A model generated the notes under the pieces. That model made no database searches, was not told the DNA's origin, and saw nothing but the letters and a program-made list of their open reading frames with translations. Below, in pieces: positions 34,269 to 41,800 of a DNA stretch of 64,000 nucleotides (the stretch's first letter is position 1; every line of letters begins with the position of its first letter). This DNA comes from Guptibacillus spartinae (GTDB taxonomy: Bacteria > Bacillota > Bacilli > Bacillales > Guptibacillaceae). The position numbers and the translations under genes were made by a program. Location of the stretch: contig NZ_JAQQWU010000011.1 of assembly GCF_028610625.1 (NCBI RefSeq), forward strand, positions 1 through 64,000, read 5' to 3'.

Positions 34269-34685
34269 TTAGAGTGACGTATTTCCGCTTTTCTTAAGCA
34301 ATTGAGTAACGTCTTCTGCTTTCACATTTAAAAACATGTTTATAACGAACAAGATGACACTTATGACAAGAAGGTTTGGGAAGATCATGAGCAGAACGTT
34401 TAGAGAGGTATTGCCGGAAAGGAAGAAAGATAGTCCAAGCATGAATAGAGGGAATGATACATTGTAAAGCCAGAAATGAAGTTTTGCTAAACGTGTTTCA
34501 CTAGCTTTCGGGAATAGAAGATAGATAAAACCAAATAAGCCCATGGAAGCCCAACCTAGTAGGTTAATATGAGCGTGAGCCCCTGCCAAACTGTGATCCT
34601 CCATCATCTCCATCACTATTCCCATACTTACTCCAATTAGGAAATAAAGAGCTGCCAATTTAAGAAACCAAACCCCCATTCTCAC
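34269..34685 (-). CDS. small heme-copper oxidase subunit I-like membrane protein
   Basis: A 138-residue protein with four membrane helices. ALYFLIGVSMGIVMEMMEDHSLAGAHAHINLLGWASMGLFGFIY matches the start of NorB/CcoN-type heme-copper oxidase subunits, including the HAHINLLGW motif with its heme-type His pair, but the protein stops after a third of the usual length. Such short stand-alone proteins occur in Bacillaceae and may be heme-binding accessory proteins. GTG 34685 is chosen because AGGAGGGG lies seven bases upstream; longer frames extend past that site. Function unknown. Confidence 0.65.
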   Translation of the reverse strand: MRMGVWFLKLAALYFLIGVSMGIVMEMMEDHSLAGAHAHINLLGWASMGLFGFIYLLFPKASETRLAKLHFWLYNVSFPLFMLGLSFFLSGNTSLNVLLMIFPNLLVISVILFVINMFLNVKAEDVTQLLKKSGNTSL

Positions 34686-34855
34686 TATAAAACCCCTCCT
34701 ATACATGTTTGATAGCCCGTTTAAGTATATCTTGCTAGAAGGATGATTATGACGAGTACTTCTCAACTTTTTAACTTCTCATTTGGTGCAATAAAACCAA
34801 CCAAGGCTAACTTTCTTACAAAAAGTTAAACTCTGAAAAAAGGTAAGGTGTCAAA

Positions 34856-35521
34856 ATGAATGTTAAACAAAAGTGTGCCAAAGCAGCGCTAGCATACATA
34901 ACAAACGAAACCATCATCGGTCTTGGTGGTGGAAGTACAATTGGATATTTAATTGACTTTATTAAGGAAGAAAAGTTAAACGTAAAAGTCGTAACGCCAT
35001 CTCTCAAAACGATGCATCTATGCGTAAATCAGGGACTCGAAGTGTTACCAATAAGTACCGTTGATGAAATAGATGTTGCATTTGATGGGTGTGATGAGGT
35101 GGATGAGAAGTTGCATGCGCTGAAGAGCGGGGGAGGCATTCATACGCAAGAAAAACTCATTGCTAAAATGGCGAGGAACTATATCTTGCTCGTTGATGAT
35201 TCGAAAGTTGTTCCTGAGTTAACTTACAAGCATCCAGTCGTGCTAGAGATTCTACGGGATTCATTCGCATTTGTGTTAAAGAAAGTGGGAGAAATGGATG
35301 GAAAGGCAGAAGTGCGTTCAAGTTCTGCGAAGGATGGCTATACAGTTACCGATTATGGAAACTTTTTAGTTGATGTGTGGTTTGAGGAGGGGCAGGAGAG
35401 TGTCCAACTTGAAACAACGCTCAGAGAAATACCTGGTATTCTTGACGTGTCCCTTTTTACGACAGTAGTGTCAAAGGCATTAGTGGCGAGTGAAGAGGAT
35501 ATTTACGAGATTTCAAAATAA
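34856..35521 (+). CDS. rpiA: ribose-5-phosphate isomerase A
   Basis: A 221-residue RpiA that interconverts ribose 5-phosphate and ribulose 5-phosphate in the pentose phosphate pathway. Motifs in order: IGLGGGSTIGYLID, VVTPSLKT, DVAFDGCDEVDE (catalytic Asp and substrate loop), LKSGGGIHTQEKLIAKMA (catalytic Glu and Lys) and VDDSKVV. Family members usually begin with a GTGSTA-like loop; here it is GGGSTI. ATG 34856 is preceded by GGTAAGGTGTCAAA. It is a single gene. B. subtilis normally uses RpiB, so this may be an additional isomerase. Confidence 0.9.
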   Translation: MNVKQKCAKAALAYITNETIIGLGGGSTIGYLIDFIKEEKLNVKVVTPSLKTMHLCVNQGLEVLPISTVDEIDVAFDGCDEVDEKLHALKSGGGIHTQEKLIAKMARNYILLVDDSKVVPELTYKHPVVLEILRDSFAFVLKKVGEMDGKAEVRSSSAKDGYTVTDYGNFLVDVWFEEGQESVQLETTLREIPGILDVSLFTTVVSKALVASEEDIYEISK

Positions 35522-35587
35522 GAGTCAGGATAATCAATGAAAGAAGGTGCTTGTCACCCCTTGCTAACTAGGAGGAAGAGGCACTTA

Positions 35588-35920
35588 TTATTTTTGATTC
35601 TCTGTCCCCCACAAATGCATCTGCTCTAAAATTGGCATTAACGTTTTTCCTTTTACCGTTATCGAATACTCCACTTTTGGGGGAACGGTATTTTGTTGTT
35701 TGCGGTCAATGAATCCTTCCTCTTCTAATTCCTTTAGCTGCTGACTCATCACTTTATGTGTGACACCTGGTAGCAACCGGCGTAATTCATTGTAGCGAAA
35801 ACTGCCATCAACACAGAGGTGCCACAAGATGACGGTTTTCCATTTGCCACCGATTTTCTTTAGTGTATATTCAATCGAGCATTTCAATTTTCCGTTTTGG
35901 TCGACTGGAGAAGTCATCAT
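35588..35920 (-). CDS. HxlR family regulator
   Basis: A 110-residue winged-helix protein of the HxlR (MarR-like) family: CSIEYTLKKIGGKWKTVILWHL, then the HTH RYNELRRLLPGVTHKVMSQQLKEL and the wing FIDRKQQNTVPPKVEYSIT. HxlR regulators often sense aldehydes, quinones or other electrophiles. It is divergent from a glyoxalase-fold gene, with a GC-rich inverted repeat between them (35954-35969) as the obvious operator. The start follows AAAGGAGTCAATCC. Confidence 0.9.
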   Translation of the reverse strand: MMTSPVDQNGKLKCSIEYTLKKIGGKWKTVILWHLCVDGSFRYNELRRLLPGVTHKVMSQQLKELEEEGFIDRKQQNTVPPKVEYSITVKGKTLMPILEQMHLWGTENQK

Positions 35921-35953
35921 GGATTGACTCCTTTCTTACCTTTTGGTTAGTAT

Positions 35954-35969
35954 CGCACAAAAAAGTGCG
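35954..35969. promoter_or_regulatory. inverted repeat CGCAC-N6-GTGCG, likely HxlR operator
   Basis: A GC-rich 5+5 dyad in an AT-rich gap between the divergent HxlR and VOC genes, about 30 bases upstream of the regulator's start. Confidence 0.45.
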
Positions 35970-36056
35970 GTCTTACATGATGTTTTGGTCCTCAGTATAA
36001 TAAACGTGTGTTGTCAGAACATAATCATGAACATCACTAAGGAGGAGTACAAAACT

Positions 36057-36551
36057 ATGTTACCATATCCACGAAGTTTTTCTCATATTGGCCTATCTGT
36101 ACCAAATCTTGAAGAGGCGATTAAATTTTATAAGGAAGTATTCGGTTGGTATATTTTAATGGAGCCATCTGATGTACAAAATGATGATTCAGCAATCGGT
36201 CAAATGTGCCGTGACGTCTTTGGCGACGATTGGGATACGTTTCGAATTGCTCACCTTTCAACAGGTGATAAAATTGGGGTTGAAATGTTTGAGTTTCCAG
36301 AAAACGAAAAGCCAGAAAACAACTTCGAATATTGGAAGACAGGCATTTTCCATTTCTGTATTCAGGATCCTGATGTCGAAGGAATGGTTGAAAAAATCGT
36401 CCAGCACGGTGGGAAACAGCGCATGCCAATCCGTGAGTACTATCCAGGCGAGAAACCATATCGCATGGTCTATGTAGAAGATCCATTTGGCAACATTTTC
36501 GAGATCTACTCTCATAGCTATGAGCTGACTTATTCGGATGGAGCTTACTAA
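36057..36551 (+). CDS. VOC/glyoxalase-fold protein
   Basis: A 164-residue vicinal-oxygen-chelate protein with two beta-alpha-beta-beta-beta units: FSHIGLSVPNLEEAIKFYKEVFGW with the first metal His, GVEMFEF, then IFHFCIQDPDVEGMVEKIVQHGG and YVEDPFGNIFEIYSHSYE with the second-half metal ligands. It may act on a lactoylglutathione-like or aromatic substrate; the exact reaction cannot be told. ATG 36057 follows AAGGAGGAGTACAAAACT. It is divergent from an HxlR regulator, which probably controls it. A terminator at 36562 follows. Confidence 0.85.
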   Translation: MLPYPRSFSHIGLSVPNLEEAIKFYKEVFGWYILMEPSDVQNDDSAIGQMCRDVFGDDWDTFRIAHLSTGDKIGVEMFEFPENEKPENNFEYWKTGIFHFCIQDPDVEGMVEKIVQHGGKQRMPIREYYPGEKPYRMVYVEDPFGNIFEIYSHSYELTYSDGAY

Positions 36552-36561
36552 ATCATTCTGT

Positions 36562-36595
36562 GAACCAAGAGAACCATTCTCTTGGTTCTTTTTTT
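36562..36595 (+). terminator. terminator of the VOC gene
   Basis: GAACCAAGAGAA, loop CCA, TTCTCTTGGTTC, then seven T: a perfect 12-bp stem. Confidence 0.9.
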
Positions 36596-36680
36596 CTGAT
36601 TAAAAGTTTCGCTATTTCCCTAATTTGACAATGCTTTCTTGCTATAATTGAACCATAAACCAATCATAGGGAGGATCACG

Positions 36681-37931
36681 ATGGCTGTACAATCACTTGC
36701 ACTCCAAACGGGAGGCAACGCTCCAATAGCTCAAGAAGGTCAGGTTGAGGTGAAGATGGAATGGCTTCGTTCATTTCACGATGTGGATATTTCGTGTTTT
36801 TTAGTAGGAGAGAATGGAAAAGTTCCGAATGATGATTACATGGTTTTCTATAATCAATCCGCTGATCCTTCACGCGCGGTTCAGTTTCAGCAGTTGAATG
36901 ATAAGTCGGTTTCATTCCAGATAATGCTAGACGAGCTTCCTTCTCAAATCGAAAAATGTGTTTTTACTGCCACGATTGATGGACCGAGTACGTTTCAAGA
37001 CGTTGAGGGCTGCACGTTAGTCGCTTCATCTGGAGCAACGGAAGTTCGCTACGATGTCACTGACGCGAAAGAAGAGAAAGCGATAGTTGTTGCGGAGTTG
37101 TATCGTTATAAGGGGACATTTAAATTACGGGGGGTAGGAAGAGGGTTTAACGGCGGCCTAAAGCCGCTCGCTGAAGCGCATGGTGTTACGGTAGAGGATG
37201 AGGAAGCTGAAGTAGAGGTCAAGGAGGCGCCTCCTAAAATCAATTTAACTAAAATTGATCTCCTAAAGAAGCAAGTGGTGATTTCCTTAAAAAAGAAAAA
37301 CATTGAGCATGAGAAAGCAAGAGTGGCTGTTGTCATTGATGCTTCTGGTTCGATGGCGAATCTTTTTAAAAAAGGAACCGTACAGCGAGCATTCGAACGA
37401 GCGTTAGCTGTTGCAGCCCATATGGATGATGACGGCGTACTCGACGTCTGGTTTTTTGGAGATCGTTCGATGAGAGCGCCAAGTGTGACAGAAGATGACT
37501 TTGAAGATTATGTGAAGCGTACATATCCTGCACCAAAGTTCTTTCGAGGTTTAGGAGTCGGTAATAATGAACCGGGTGTGATAAAAGACATTTTAAAAAA
37601 ATACACAAAGGAAGAACCGCGCGACGATTTGCCAACCTATGTCCTATTCTTTAGTGACGGAGGGATCTACAAAGACGCCGAAATTTCCTCGCTCCTAAAG
37701 AAAGCCTCGAGTGAAAATATTTTCTGGCAGTTTATCGGGATTGGGAAAGCGAACTATGGTATCTTACAGAAACTAGATGACTTGCCTGGTAGACTCCTAG
37801 ATAACGCCGATTTCTTTCCGTTTGATGATTTAGATAAGGTGAGTGACGAGGAGCTATATAATCGTCTGTTTAATGAGTATCCCTCGTGGTTAAAGGAAGT
37901 GAAAAGGAGAGGGATGATCGTAATTCAATAG
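36681..37931 (+). CDS. TerD-vWA fusion, tellurite-resistance type
   Basis: A 416-residue cytoplasmic protein. Residues 1-170 form a TerD domain (GGNAPIAQEGQVEVKMEW, VFYNQSADPS, IVVAELYRYKGTFKLRGVGRGF), which in relatives binds calcium. A charged linker follows, then a von Willebrand A domain (about 205-400) with a complete MIDAS: DASGS (about 219-223), a Thr in the middle and FFSDGG. The combination is that of TerF/TerX-like proteins of ter stress operons, but no other ter gene is here. ATG 36681 follows TAGGGAGGATCACG. Role probably in surface or chemical stress; not certain. Confidence 0.8.
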   Translation: MAVQSLALQTGGNAPIAQEGQVEVKMEWLRSFHDVDISCFLVGENGKVPNDDYMVFYNQSADPSRAVQFQQLNDKSVSFQIMLDELPSQIEKCVFTATIDGPSTFQDVEGCTLVASSGATEVRYDVTDAKEEKAIVVAELYRYKGTFKLRGVGRGFNGGLKPLAEAHGVTVEDEEAEVEVKEAPPKINLTKIDLLKKQVVISLKKKNIEHEKARVAVVIDASGSMANLFKKGTVQRAFERALAVAAHMDDDGVLDVWFFGDRSMRAPSVTEDDFEDYVKRTYPAPKFFRGLGVGNNEPGVIKDILKKYTKEEPRDDLPTYVLFFSDGGIYKDAEISSLLKKASSENIFWQFIGIGKANYGILQKLDDLPGRLLDNADFFPFDDLDKVSDEELYNRLFNEYPSWLKEVKRRGMIVIQ

Positions 37932-37980
37932 CTTGAAGTACGAATGAAAGAGCGTAGAATTTGTAAACTCTCTCAAATCA

Positions 37981-38011
37981 ACTAAAAAGAGCCATTGCGG
38001 CTCTTTTTAGT
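37981..38011. terminator. bidirectional terminator
   Basis: ACTAAAAAGAGCC, loop ATTGC, GGCTCTTTTTAGT: a perfect 13-bp stem between convergent genes, reaching into the last codons of the aminotransferase. Confidence 0.9.
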
Positions 38012-39215
38012 TGGTCTTTTGATACTCGTGTTCCATAGAGGCTGCCTCTTGAAATACCTCAACCAATATCCCCATCCCTTTCTCAATTTTATCCTGAGTG
38101 GAATGCGTGAAATTCAATCGCATTGTATTTTGCTTTGCATCTGCTACATAGAAAGGTGCGCCAGGAACGTAGGCAGCGCCTTTTTTTACAGCTGTATTTA
38201 ATAAAAGGGTCGTATCAATGTCTTCCGGTAATTCTACCCAAAAGAACATCCCACCTTTAGGAACCGTATAAGAAAGACCAGGTAGCTCCGCTTGATCAAG
38301 CAAACGCTGCATCACTTTCATGCGATCATAATACGTTCGTCTTAAGTTTTTTATGTGCCCGTTCAAATCAAAGTCGGTGCAAAGGTGGTATAGCGCATGA
38401 TGGGCTAAAGAGTTTGAATGCAAATCGGCAGCTTGCTTTGCCTGCGCCATGATACGGATAATTTGATGAGGCCCTTTGATCCATCCTGTTCGTAACGCTG
38501 GGACCACCGTTTTCGAAAAGGTGCTTGTATAGACAGTGTGCGATCCATCGTCTAATGCTGAAATTGGTGTATACGTTTGGCTGCTATCAAATTTGATTTC
38601 ACCATACGGATCATCTTCAAAAATGATCACTTTTTTTTGAATGGCCGTTTCTAATAGATGCTGTCGTCTTTCTAACGACCATACTTTTCCCATTGGATTA
38701 GAGAAGGTAGGGACAACGTACACACACTTTGGCTTGTACTTTTTCATTTTATCATCTAGATCCTCAGGGACCATCCCATGCTCATCCGTCTCAACTGGGA
38801 TAATCTTTACTTCATAGGATTGAAACACCTGAACAGCTGCTAGATAGGTAGGGTTTTCAGTAAGAACGATGTCACCTGGGTTGAACATGACCCGTGCAAA
38901 TAAATCGATGGCTTGCTGAGAGCCAGTAGTGAGCATAATATCATCTACGCTTGAAGCGATTCCTTTCTTACCCATACGATCGACAAGCACTTCACGAAGC
39001 GGGGCATAGCCCTCTGTGGCGTCGTATTGAAATGCTTTTCCACCAGACTCAAATGTCTTTGTGAACGCATGTTGTACGGCTTCTACAGGGAAAAGTTCGT
39101 CATCTGGTAATCCTCCCGCAAATGAAATAACATCTCCTTTATTCGTGATTTTTAGTATATCTCGTACCGCAGATGATTGAAGATGCTGTACTCTCTTGGC
39201 AAATCCGTACCTCAT
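38007..39215 (-). CDS. PLP-dependent aminotransferase, 2-aminoadipate type
   Basis: A 402-residue class I/II aminotransferase close in pattern to LysN/2-aminoadipate and aromatic aminotransferases. Seen: ISFAGGLPDDELFP, YDATEGYAPLREVL, LTTGSQQAIDLFARVM, VVPTFSNPMGKVWS, FEDDPYGEIKF (Asp binding PLP nitrogen) and the Schiff-base Lys in TSTFSKTVVPALRTGW (about 233). It lacks the GntR-type HTH of MocR regulators, so it is an enzyme. ATG 39215 is preferred; TTG 39221 is closer to the AAGGAAGG site. It stands alone. Substrate not certain. Confidence 0.85.
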   Translation of the reverse strand: MRYGFAKRVQHLQSSAVRDILKITNKGDVISFAGGLPDDELFPVEAVQHAFTKTFESGGKAFQYDATEGYAPLREVLVDRMGKKGIASSVDDIMLTTGSQQAIDLFARVMFNPGDIVLTENPTYLAAVQVFQSYEVKIIPVETDEHGMVPEDLDDKMKKYKPKCVYVVPTFSNPMGKVWSLERRQHLLETAIQKKVIIFEDDPYGEIKFDSSQTYTPISALDDGSHTVYTSTFSKTVVPALRTGWIKGPHQIIRIMAQAKQAADLHSNSLAHHALYHLCTDFDLNGHIKNLRRTYYDRMKVMQRLLDQAELPGLSYTVPKGGMFFWVELPEDIDTTLLLNTAVKKGAAYVPGAPFYVADAKQNTMRLNFTHSTQDKIEKGMGILVEVFQEAASMEHEYQKTN

Positions 39216-39336
39216 GACCAAAACGCCTTCCTTTATTTTAATATTTAAAATATTGTCATTATAGCATTTTAATGCGTTGAAAGGCTAGTGTAAAAGGGGG
39301 TGACGAACGGATTTTTCAATGGGTTTTTCGACAATG

Positions 39337-39368
39337 AAAAAGCATCTGCTATGGTGGCAGATGCTTTC
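39337..39368 (-). terminator. terminator of the LXG operon
   Basis: AAAAAGCATCTGC, loop, GCAGATGCTTT: directly after the last gene of the four-gene minus-strand operon; A-run on the plus strand gives the T tract on the minus strand. Confidence 0.75.
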
Positions 39369-39372
39369 CTAA

Positions 39373-40761
39373 TCAATTTCCACTTTCCTCTTTCAATTTT
39401 TCCATGTTCTCAACCCAATCTTGAATATCCTTTCGAATCTGTTCCGCTTGTGTATTTACTTTGTCGCGATTCTCTTCTCCAAGCTGTTGATACAGTTCAT
39501 AGAATGCGTTTCTTCTCTCATTATTCCAATCTTTCAATTCGGTTGCTTGTTGATCTGTCATCCATCCGTTCTCTTCCATCATCTTGATCGCTTCATCGAT
39601 TCGGAACGCTTCACGCTTTGAAATATGAAACAATTCTCTAGGCGCTTGTTCTGCTTTCTTGTATTCATCAGATATTTCCCATCCGTTCGGGGCCATCGTA
39701 TGTGCCCAGGCGAGATCACCCATAGAAGGCAGCCATTCGTATTCAATCGTTTGCTTTAAGTCATCTGGACTGTCTGCTTGAAAGTATTCTCCGTTTCCAG
39801 CATCAGCTACTTCCTTTAGCTGGTTTTCCGCTTCTGCATCCACATCAAATCCAATGATATTCACAGTATGGCCATTGGCACTTAACTTTTTACTGGCAGC
39901 TACTGGATCGCCATCACATGTTTCGGCTCCATCACTAACGATGTAAATGGTTGTCGCGGAGTCATAGGTTTGGCTCATTTTATCCGCTTTTTCAATGGCT
40001 GCCGCTAAAGGGGTCCAGCCTTTACTTTCAAATGCATTTATAGACTTCTGAAATTCCGCTTTTTCATAGGAGGCCATCGGATAGACCTCTTCAATTCCTG
40101 TGCAGGAGAGCTGCTTATCTTCATCTGCTTCAGAGCCTTTATGCCCGTAAACTAGGAGCGAAACATCACTATCGTTTCCAATCGTTTGAGCAAAGCTTTT
40201 CACAGCTTTCTTAGCCGTCGTCATTTTCTGTTCACCGTTGCTCTCTAACAGCATGCTCGAGCTTGCGTCAAGAAGAATGATTGCTTTTTTAGGTGCTTCC
40301 TGATTATCTTCTTTTTGAACAGTCGGATCCGGAAGATATGGTTCTTCGAATGGAGATTCATATTTCTCTGCCTTTTCTATGGCTGTTGGATAGTTTGGGC
40401 TTGAAAGAAGCGTTAGAAGCCCTTTTTGATAATCTTTTAGTTTATTCGCTTCTTTAGATAGCTTTTCTAACGAGTCTGGTAGTTTTGCTGATAATGAAGA
40501 AGGTAACTCAGGATTTGTTTCAAGTTCACTGCTATCTTCTTCGTAGCTTAGATCATTTGTAAGTGTTCCACCACTCATTTTTTTTAGAGAATCCAACGAA
40601 ACGGAAAGGTTAACCTCTTCTTTAAGGATAGGCTGTTTGTTGGTTGATTCACTGCTTTCTTTCTTCGGCGCAGAAGGCTGTTCCTGGGTAGCTACATTAT
40701 TCGAGCTACAGGCCGTTAGTATAAAGATAAGTGTGCAAATAAAAAACGTACGGACTTTCAT
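39373..40761 (-). CDS. vWA-domain lipoprotein, end of the LXG operon
   Basis: A 462-residue lipoprotein (lipobox LTAC, Cys about 18). After a low-complexity Ser/Glu-rich stalk and a helical segment comes a vWA domain (about 160-345) with a full MIDAS: DASSS, a Thr near GWTPLAAAI and VSDGAETCDGD. The C-terminal 100 residues are helical and charged. It resembles Bacillus YwmC/YwmD-type surface vWA proteins. It is the last gene of a tightly packed operon (34-base gap) headed by the LXG protein. It may bind metal-dependently to a surface partner; why it travels with a T7SS substrate is unclear. Confidence 0.8.
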   Translation of the reverse strand: MKVRTFFICTLIFILTACSSNNVATQEQPSAPKKESSESTNKQPILKEEVNLSVSLDSLKKMSGGTLTNDLSYEEDSSELETNPELPSSLSAKLPDSLEKLSKEANKLKDYQKGLLTLLSSPNYPTAIEKAEKYESPFEEPYLPDPTVQKEDNQEAPKKAIILLDASSSMLLESNGEQKMTTAKKAVKSFAQTIGNDSDVSLLVYGHKGSEADEDKQLSCTGIEEVYPMASYEKAEFQKSINAFESKGWTPLAAAIEKADKMSQTYDSATTIYIVSDGAETCDGDPVAASKKLSANGHTVNIIGFDVDAEAENQLKEVADAGNGEYFQADSPDDLKQTIEYEWLPSMGDLAWAHTMAPNGWEISDEYKKAEQAPRELFHISKREAFRIDEAIKMMEENGWMTDQQATELKDWNNERRNAFYELYQQLGEENRDKVNTQAEQIRKDIQDWVENMEKLKEESGN

Positions 40762-40795
40762 TTGTTTTCTCCTTATTCAGTATGAAATGATGTAG

Positions 40796-41215
40796 CTACG
40801 ATTTTAGAGGAATGTTTTTATAAAAGATGAACCATTTTTTTAATAGATATAGAAAATGAAAATAAATCAATGCACAAACAGTAAGAACACTGAAACTAAT
40901 GAACCATTCAATCATTCGTCCACCTGGAAAAGTGAATAGTACGATTAACGTAAGGAAGATGCCTACAGTACTGTAAGATAAAATATGATAAAGATAAGTT
41001 TTCTTCCTAATTTTCGTTAAATACCAATCTATCAAAAGAGAAACAGGTATTCCGATTAATAGAAAAAATGGTAGCATCAAGTAGGCATATAGCATGATAT
41101 CTGAGAGGATCAACTGCGTTTCCTCTTGATCGAATAAATAAACTGTTGTACTTAAGAGGAAGGACATGCTGATTGCTGAAAGAAAGGATGCTAGGATACG
41201 AAAAATAAAAGTCAT
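40796..41215 (-). CDS. small four-helix membrane protein, LXG operon
   Basis: I do not recognise this 139-residue protein. It has four membrane helices (about 5-28, 42-63, 75-97, 102-124), a short cytoplasmic loop KIRKK between helices two and three, and a basic C-terminus. It sits between the lipoprotein and the vWA lipoprotein genes with gaps of 42 and 34 bases. Small multi-helix membrane proteins behind LXG genes can be immunity proteins against effectors acting at the envelope, so that role is possible here. ATG 41215 follows AGAGGATTTATTT. Confidence 0.6.
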   Translation of the reverse strand: MTFIFRILASFLSAISMSFLLSTTVYLFDQEETQLILSDIMLYAYLMLPFFLLIGIPVSLLIDWYLTKIRKKTYLYHILSYSTVGIFLTLIVLFTFPGGRMIEWFISFSVLTVCALIYFHFLYLLKKWFIFYKNIPLKS

Positions 41216-41257
41216 AAATAAATCCTCTATGTATAAGAGATCGCTTGAAGTGATCTC

Positions 41258-41767
41258 TTATGAGCTTTCATATTTTTTCTCTAGTTCTTTTCGTTTTTCA
41301 CTATAGTTCTGGCCAATCTCGTCAACCTCATTAGATAATTGTTGAAGTTCTGGATAGAGCTCTTCTGTTTTTTGTTGATCTTCTTCACTGACAGGAGGGA
41401 CTTGAAGTTCCAGCATGTCGGACTGCAGTTCAAACATATCGGTTAAGGTTGCAACCTGATCAAGAAATAGCTGATGCAATTCCTGCACTTCCTTCGTTTC
41501 AAGCTTTTCATTAACATTATCAGCCTGCGATTTGACATCCTTTAACAAGGGAAGAATTTCTTCATCCACGTAGGTTTGAGCTTTTTCAGGCTGTGAATAT
41601 TTTTCAATGAGCTTTGCTCCCATATCTGAGATTTTTTCGGATTTCTCAAATAGGGCAATGCGATCTTCATTGTTATATTGATTGAACTCATCTTCAACCG
41701 ACTGTCCATTTGCATTACATCCGCCTACGATAAAGAGTGTTAGTAGTAATAAAAAGATTTTTTTCAT
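41258..41767 (-). CDS. YkyA-like helical lipoprotein, possible immunity protein
   Basis: A 169-residue lipoprotein (lipobox VGGC, Cys about 17) whose mature part is a long alpha-helical, acidic protein (FEKSEKISDMGAKLIEKY, LKDVKSQADNVNEKL, LYPELQQLSNEVDEIGQNY), similar to Bacillus YkyA putative wall-binding lipoproteins. It starts 33 bases downstream of the LXG gene. Its location on the outer membrane face, directly after a T7SS substrate, makes it a candidate immunity or secretion partner; this is inference. ATG 41767 has AGGAGAATTCACTT upstream. Confidence 0.65.
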   Translation of the reverse strand: MKKIFLLLLTLFIVGGCNANGQSVEDEFNQYNNEDRIALFEKSEKISDMGAKLIEKYSQPEKAQTYVDEEILPLLKDVKSQADNVNEKLETKEVQELHQLFLDQVATLTDMFELQSDMLELQVPPVSEEDQQKTEELYPELQQLSNEVDEIGQNYSEKRKELEKKYESS

Positions 41768-41800
41768 AAGTGAATTCTCCTGATTTAAATTGTTTTGTCC

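Noticed and set aside
34735-34766. Longer N-terminus for the small oxidase-like protein
   Set aside because: The extra residues are hydrophilic and lie upstream of a clear AGGAGGGG site seven bases before GTG 34685.
36625-36648. TTGACA followed by TATAAT before the TerD-vWA gene
   Set aside because: Spacing is only 12 bp, too short for a normal sigma-A promoter; the TATAAT alone may still be used.
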